7,124 nt of DNA, from assembly GCA_937914965.1 (NCBI GenBank), contig CALGIY010000134.1:1-7124 (forward strand), given 5' to 3'. The stretch comes from an uncultured Thermoanaerobacteraceae bacterium. GTDB taxonomy: Bacteria; Bacillota; DSM-12270; Thermacetogeniales; Thermacetogeniaceae. Position numbers and translations under genes: made by a program. Below the pieces are notes generated by a model. That model saw only the letters and a program-made list of their open reading frames with translations, did not search any database and was not told the origin of the DNA. Of this stretch, positions 4,000-7,124 are shown piece by piece. Numbering within the stretch: the first letter of the stretch is position 1; each line of letters starts with the position of its first letter.

Positions 4000-5355
4000 C
4001 TACAACGCCAGCGTTCCTGTAGGCGTCTTGAGGAGTTTGAAGATATGCTCCTCTTCCCCGGTCAAGGCACTTATGTAAACTAGAAAGGTGTCCCCTTTCA
4101 TCTCTGCCTTAAACTCATAGGTCAGCAGTTCATGTTTACCTGTGGTAGGAATAACTGCCATCCTCTCTGCCACTACTTTGAGTTCTGGGTTTATCTTCTG
4201 TCGTGCTTCATCCATAGTGAGCCTGGGTTGGGGAAGGTCGCGCTTGTGGTGGGACATCAGGAAACCCAGGGCATCATATCCCAGGATTTGGCCGTTATCC
4301 AGTGCCACTTGAACCTTGATCAGGTCCGGGTAGATAACCACATCCCCCTGTTTGTAAGCAAAAGAAATCGTAAGAATATTGCGCATCCTCATGGTATAGG
4401 TGGGAACCATATCCTTGATACCCCGCGACTGCAGGAAATCCTCAGCCAGGGTACTGGCTTTAGAATCGGAAATCTTAATACTGGCTACCGAACGGGGATT
4501 AATGTAATACACCATATGCCCGCCCTTTTTGGTAACATTAGCCGAAATAACATCTCCATCATTTTTTCCAGTATGAAATTCGACACTGAAAGCAGGTATT
4601 TTCCCGCGTACAGCCCCGGTACTTTTGGTTTCAGTGATCTTCGCATTCTTAAAGTCAATAAAGCGGCGGGCAATCTTCTGGGCCTGATCAGCAGTGATCC
4701 CTTTCCCAATTACTCCCAGGGGCTTCGCCCGTTCAAGATGGTCGGAAAAGGGGCCATCATAAATTAGAACAGGTATTTCCTGCAGTTGACTATCCACCCG
4801 GCGAAAAGTGTTATCCACCGCAGACGAAGACCCCTTGGTAAGGTTGCTTCTCAGCCCCTGCTTCACCTCTCCCCAGTGAAAGCGCCCTGCAGCTGCTTGG
4901 CGCTCTACAGCCATCATTTCCTTGTTGAGAGAGCCCGCCTTCTCATAGAGTTCCCGCATGGTCTTACGGTCACGCTCGGTGAGTTTTTTCCCTTGGTCCT
5001 GTTTGGTAATGGAGTAGGAATAATCCCCCACCTGCGACAGAAACTTAGAGGTCCGGGACACTACATTGTGCGACAGCGGAAGTTGATGCAGGTTTTCCTG
5101 GGCTGCATTGGCATTAGACCAAAGGTCCGAAAAAAGGGTATCCATATTATTGGTTGAACCACTGGCAAGCCCTTTGGAAAGAAGTGCCTCCACATTCTTG
5201 CTTCGCTGCAGTGACTCATAAAAAGCCCTGTTGTACTTGTTTTCCAGCGCGGTTTCAGCCTTGCGCTTCGCTTGCACTTGAGTAACGCCCCAGAAAGCTG
5301 TTAATCCCCAAAAAACAGCGAGTGCGATAATGGCCGTTGTGTAACGATTTCTCAT
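4000..5355 (-). CDS. ypeB: Spore germination protein YpeB
   Basis: This encodes 451 residues, matching the usual YpeB length of about 450. An N-terminal membrane anchor (about 7-29) is followed by an extended, mostly helical, Lys/Gln-rich region (30-210). The C-terminal half holds repeated PepSY-like domains, recognisable as I-T-A-D-Q-A-Q-K-I-A-R-R-F (about 218-230), L-A-E-D-F-L-Q-S-R-G (about 300-310) and L-T-M-D-E-A-R-Q-K-I-N-P (about 376-387). YpeB sits in the inner spore membrane region and is required, with SleB, for stable incorporation and control of the cortex-lytic enzyme in the dormant spore. ATG 5355 has AGGAGG with eight bases of spacing, and 12 bases separate it from the sleB stop, so the genes form a two-gene operon. 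Forespore expression is expected from family knowledge. Confidence 0.92.
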   Translation of the reverse strand: MRNRYTTAIIALAVFWGLTAFWGVTQVQAKRKAETALENKYNRAFYESLQRSKNVEALLSKGLASGSTNNMDTLFSDLWSNANAAQENLHQLPLSHNVVSRTSKFLSQVGDYSYSITKQDQGKKLTERDRKTMRELYEKAGSLNKEMMAVERQAAAGRFHWGEVKQGLRSNLTKGSSSAVDNTFRRVDSQLQEIPVLIYDGPFSDHLERAKPLGVIGKGITADQAQKIARRFIDFKNAKITETKSTGAVRGKIPAFSVEFHTGKNDGDVISANVTKKGGHMVYYINPRSVASIKISDSKASTLAEDFLQSRGIKDMVPTYTMRMRNILTISFAYKQGDVVIYPDLIKVQVALDNGQILGYDALGFLMSHHKRDLPQPRLTMDEARQKINPELKVVAERMAVIPTTGKHELLTYEFKAEMKGDTFLVYISALTGEEEHIFKLLKTPTGTLAL

Positions 5356-5367
5356 TTCCGTTCCCTC

Positions 5368-5880
5368 CTATCTTCCAAAAACGTGGTTTCCGATCTGGGC
5401 AATGATTTGGCGTGACCAGATCCAGGGGCTGACCGGTTTAGAAGGATTCCAGAAAAACAGGGCTCCATAAGTAGGATCCATTCCACTAAAGGCATCCCCT
5501 GCAGCCCGCACCGCATCATCTGAGGGTGCAAACTGCCAGATAAGACCGTTGGACACCGATTCAAATGCATAGGGCTCAAAAATTACACCAGATAGGCTGT
5601 TTGGGAATGACGCACTGCGCGTCCTGTTCATGAGAACAGCTCCTACAGCCACCTTCCCCAGGTAGGGCTCATCCCCGGCCTCACCCTGAATTACCCGCGC
5701 TAGCAGCTCCATGTTATCTGCATTGGACTCTGGGCTGGCCTCTGCCATGTTTTTACTAGCATCAAAATAGGATGCGGTATTCGGACCCCCCTGCTGCCAA
5801 ACAAGATACCCGGCACATGAAAACAGCAGGAATACGGCAATAGCGATGGCCAAGTGGTACTGTGGTTTTTGCAAATCCAT
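5368..5880 (-). CDS. sleB: Spore cortex-lytic enzyme SleB, catalytic domain only
   Basis: This is a 170-residue hydrolase of the SleB/CwlJ family (Hydrolase_2), which cleaves muramic-delta-lactam cortex peptidoglycan during germination. A hydrophobic N-terminal segment (9-28) acts as anchor or signal; Cys22 in L-F-S-C sits in a lipobox-like position but is not a clear consensus. The catalytic block L-A-R-V-I-Q-G-E-A (60-68, presumed catalytic Glu67) leads into G-K-V-A-V-G-A-V-L-M-N-R (75-86). It ends with the typical F-F-W-N-P and G-N-H-V-F-G-R. B. subtilis SleB is about 305 residues with an N-terminal peptidoglycan-binding domain, which is missing here. Adjacency to ypeB still favours SleB over CwlJ. 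ATG 5880 has AGGGGG with eight bases of spacing. Confidence 0.88.
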   Translation of the reverse strand: MDLQKPQYHLAIAIAVFLLFSCAGYLVWQQGGPNTASYFDASKNMAEASPESNADNMELLARVIQGEAGDEPYLGKVAVGAVLMNRTRSASFPNSLSGVIFEPYAFESVSNGLIWQFAPSDDAVRAAGDAFSGMDPTYGALFFWNPSKPVSPWIWSRQIIAQIGNHVFGR

Positions 5881-6071
5881 TGGAAAAACCCCCTATTAAT
5901 GCAGGTATTGTTAAACGTTTATAATGTGTGAAGAAGTTACCTACTTTATGCAGAACTAGAGAAAACAAAGACAACTTTCTATTAGCATTATCACCACATG
6001 TTAATTCAATGTCGGGAAGGCCTTGTACTTGAATTCTAAAGAGGAAATACAGGGTTAATAGCGAAATTTTC
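5881..6071. other. Divergent intergenic region
   Basis: About 190 bases lie between sleB and the -10 box of the prenyltransferase gene. The sequence is AT-rich and I see no gene, RNA or clear terminator in it. The sleB promoter must lie here, probably read by a forespore sigma factor, but no match is good enough to place it. Confidence 0.5.
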
Positions 6072-6077
6072 TATAAT
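6072..6077 (+). promoter_or_regulatory. -10 box for the prenyltransferase gene
   Basis: A perfect TATAAT lies 25 bases before ATG 6102, putting the transcription start at about 6084 and leaving a short leader with GAGG at 6090-6093. There is no convincing -35 hexamer at 16-18 bases upstream, so the call rests on the -10 box and its position. Confidence 0.45.
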
Positions 6078-6101
6078 ACAATATTTGTCGAGGCGAAAAA
6101 C

Positions 6102-7007
6102 ATGGTTGTTCTTGAATCAAAAATTCGTTCTGGTCTTACCAGGTTGAAAGTATACGGGGACCTGGTAATGTTCAGCCACAGCCTTTTTGCTCTTCCCTTT
6201 GGCCTGATCGGGATGCTGCTGGCTGCTAACGGGCTTCCCCCAGCCCGGGTCTTCTTCTGGATCATTGTCGCATTGGTGGGGGCACGCAATGCCGCAAATG
6301 CATTGAACCGCTTGATCGATGCCCACTTCGATGCTTTAAACCCTAGGACCGCCTACAGGCACCTGCCGCGAGGGCTTGTTTCCGGAGTAGAGGTACTCAT
6401 TCTCAGCATCGTCGGCTTCGCCCTGCTCCTGCTGGCCTCATGGCAGTTGAATCCGCTTTGTCTGAAGCTCGCTCCGGCAGCCCTTTTTATCCTGGTGATT
6501 TATTCCTATACCAAGAGGTTTACCTGGGCCTGCCACCTGGTGCTGGGCTTTGCCTGTGGGATCGCGCCAACCGCTAGTTGGTTGGCGGTTACCGGAAGCT
6601 TTGCCTTCCCCCCTATGCTCTTGAGTGCCGCAGTAATGTGCTGGGTAGCGGGTTTTGACATCATTTACGCCACTCAGGATGCAGAATTCGATAACAAAGC
6701 CGGGCTTTATGCTGTCCCTGCTAAGTTTGGCGTTTCTAAGGCCTTAAAAATCGCCAAAACCCTGCACCTGGCTGTGCTTTTGTTTTTACTTTTGGTACCC
6801 CTTTTCTCTACCCATCCCCACGCCGTCCCCGGTGTCTTTTATTACCTTGGCGTGGCTGTGGTAGCGGTACTTCTCTGCTGGGAACATCTGATGGTGAAAC
6901 CTGATGACCTCAACAAGGTGACAACAGCTGCCTATACAGTGAACCAAATTATCGGTGTCACCCTGCTGGTCTTTACGATTCTTGATGTGTTTATTCCAAA
7001 GATCTAA
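6102..7007 (+). CDS. UbiA-family polyprenyltransferase, probable MqnP
   Basis: This is a 301-residue integral membrane enzyme with about eight or nine hydrophobic helices. It has both Mg2+-binding Asp motifs of the UbiA superfamily. The first is N-R-L-I-D-A-H-F-D (Asn69, Asp73, Asp77), followed by N-P-R-T-A-x-R-x-L-P-R-G. The second is D-I-I-Y-A-T-Q-D-A-E-F-D (Asp186, Asp193, Asp197), followed by G-L-Y-A-V-P-A-K-F-G. It transfers a polyprenyl chain to an aromatic acceptor. The N-P-R-T-A-x-R-x-L-P-x-G form and the clostridial context suggest the futalosine menaquinone pathway (MqnP type, acceptor 1,4-dihydroxy-6-naphthoate) rather than ubiquinone synthesis. That is inference, since no other mqn gene is visible. 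ATG 6102 follows GAGG with eight bases of spacing. The next gene starts 20 bases after its stop, so they are probably co-transcribed. Confidence 0.85.
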   Translation: MVVLESKIRSGLTRLKVYGDLVMFSHSLFALPFGLIGMLLAANGLPPARVFFWIIVALVGARNAANALNRLIDAHFDALNPRTAYRHLPRGLVSGVEVLILSIVGFALLLLASWQLNPLCLKLAPAALFILVIYSYTKRFTWACHLVLGFACGIAPTASWLAVTGSFAFPPMLLSAAVMCWVAGFDIIYATQDAEFDNKAGLYAVPAKFGVSKALKIAKTLHLAVLLFLLLVPLFSTHPHAVPGVFYYLGVAVVAVLLCWEHLMVKPDDLNKVTTAAYTVNQIIGVTLLVFTILDVFIPKI

Positions 7008-7027
7008 AAAGATGGGGGTAGAACAAT

Positions 7028-7124
7028 ATGTCAGATCAACATAAACCCGCCAGGGTCGAACTCCTGGCGCCTGTAGGAAAATGGGACGTGCTGGAAACAG
7101 TGATTGCTGCTGGGGCAGATGCCG
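7028..7124 (+). CDS. U32-family peptidase-like protein, N-terminus (runs off the window)
   Basis: Only 32 codons are visible. After a short polar start they read V-E-L-L-A-P-V-G-K-W-D-V-L-E-T-V-I-A-A-G-A-D-A. The E-L-L-A-P-x-G-x-x-x-x-L-x-x-A-x-x-x-G-A-D-A pattern is the N-terminal signature of the U32 (collagenase-like) family, which includes the tRNA/rRNA hydroxylation factors TrhP and RlhA and the UbiU/UbiV quinone-hydroxylation proteins. ATG 7028 follows GGGGGT with about nine bases of spacing. Its position just after a prenyltransferase is suggestive of a quinone-related role, but the family is too broad to decide from this fragment. The Fe-S cysteines of the family would lie outside the window. 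Confidence 0.8.
   Translation, partial: MSDQHKPARVELLAPVGKWDVLETVIAAGADA

Noticed and set aside
4132..4767. 211-codon plus-strand open frame
   Set aside because: It is antisense to ypeB, has no good ribosome binding site and no recognisable domain.
5920..5951. Possible sigma-G type promoter for sleB on the minus strand: GCATA (5947-5951) and CATTATA (5920-5926)
   Set aside because: Both boxes look right for a forespore promoter, but the spacer is 20 bases, longer than the usual 17-18, so I did not list it as a feature.

Overview
The window most likely comes from an endospore-forming, menaquinone-using member of the Clostridia, of the Desulfotomaculum/Pelotomaculum (Peptococcaceae) type. The evidence is a sleB-ypeB spore-germination pair, a UbiA-family prenyltransferase of the kind seen in futalosine-pathway clostridia, a U32 peptidase start, strong AGGAGG ribosome binding sites and moderate GC. 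The genus assignment is inference.

Layout. (1) 1-189, plus strand: the C-terminal part of an Hsp20 small heat-shock protein with an in-frame stop at 7-9, so it is broken or frameshifted. A G/C hairpin separates it from the convergent arsenic genes. (2) 223-1561, minus strand: an arsR repressor overlapping an ArsP-type (DUF318) permease, preceded by a promoter and a perfect 9-6-9 inverted-repeat operator. (3) 1677-3360, minus strand: a compact thiol-rich region. It holds two thioredoxin-fold proteins (2132-2476 and 2927-3229), two small four-cysteine proteins (1677-1892 and 2564-2773), a 13-codon stub of a third such protein, and a 32-codon C-terminal relic that looks like an Acr3 arsenite transporter. 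Two near-identical promoter/operator blocks (2813-2849 and 3324-3360) show that a promoter + thiol-protein module was duplicated and then partly eroded. (4) 3514-3937, plus strand: the remains of a SIMPL-domain (DUF541) gene, truncated and frameshifted, followed by a bidirectional terminator. (5) 4000-5880, minus strand: sleB-ypeB for spore cortex hydrolysis. (6) 6102 to the end, plus strand: a UbiA prenyltransferase followed 20 bases later by the start of a U32-family peptidase, probably one operon.

How the genes may work together. ArsR should sense trivalent arsenic (or a similar soft metal) through its KCVCEL motif and derepress itself and the permease. The Cys-rich thioredoxin-fold and four-Cys proteins lie immediately upstream on the same strand under their own duplicated operator. 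I infer that they handle thiol-reactive metalloid in the cytoplasm, possibly passing it to the permease, whose cytoplasmic loop carries three Cys-Cys pairs. No classical ArsA, ArsD or ArsC is in the window, and the only trace of an Acr3 pump is a relic. This thiol module is the part most likely to be undescribed; its metalloid role is inferred from composition and neighbourhood, not demonstrated.
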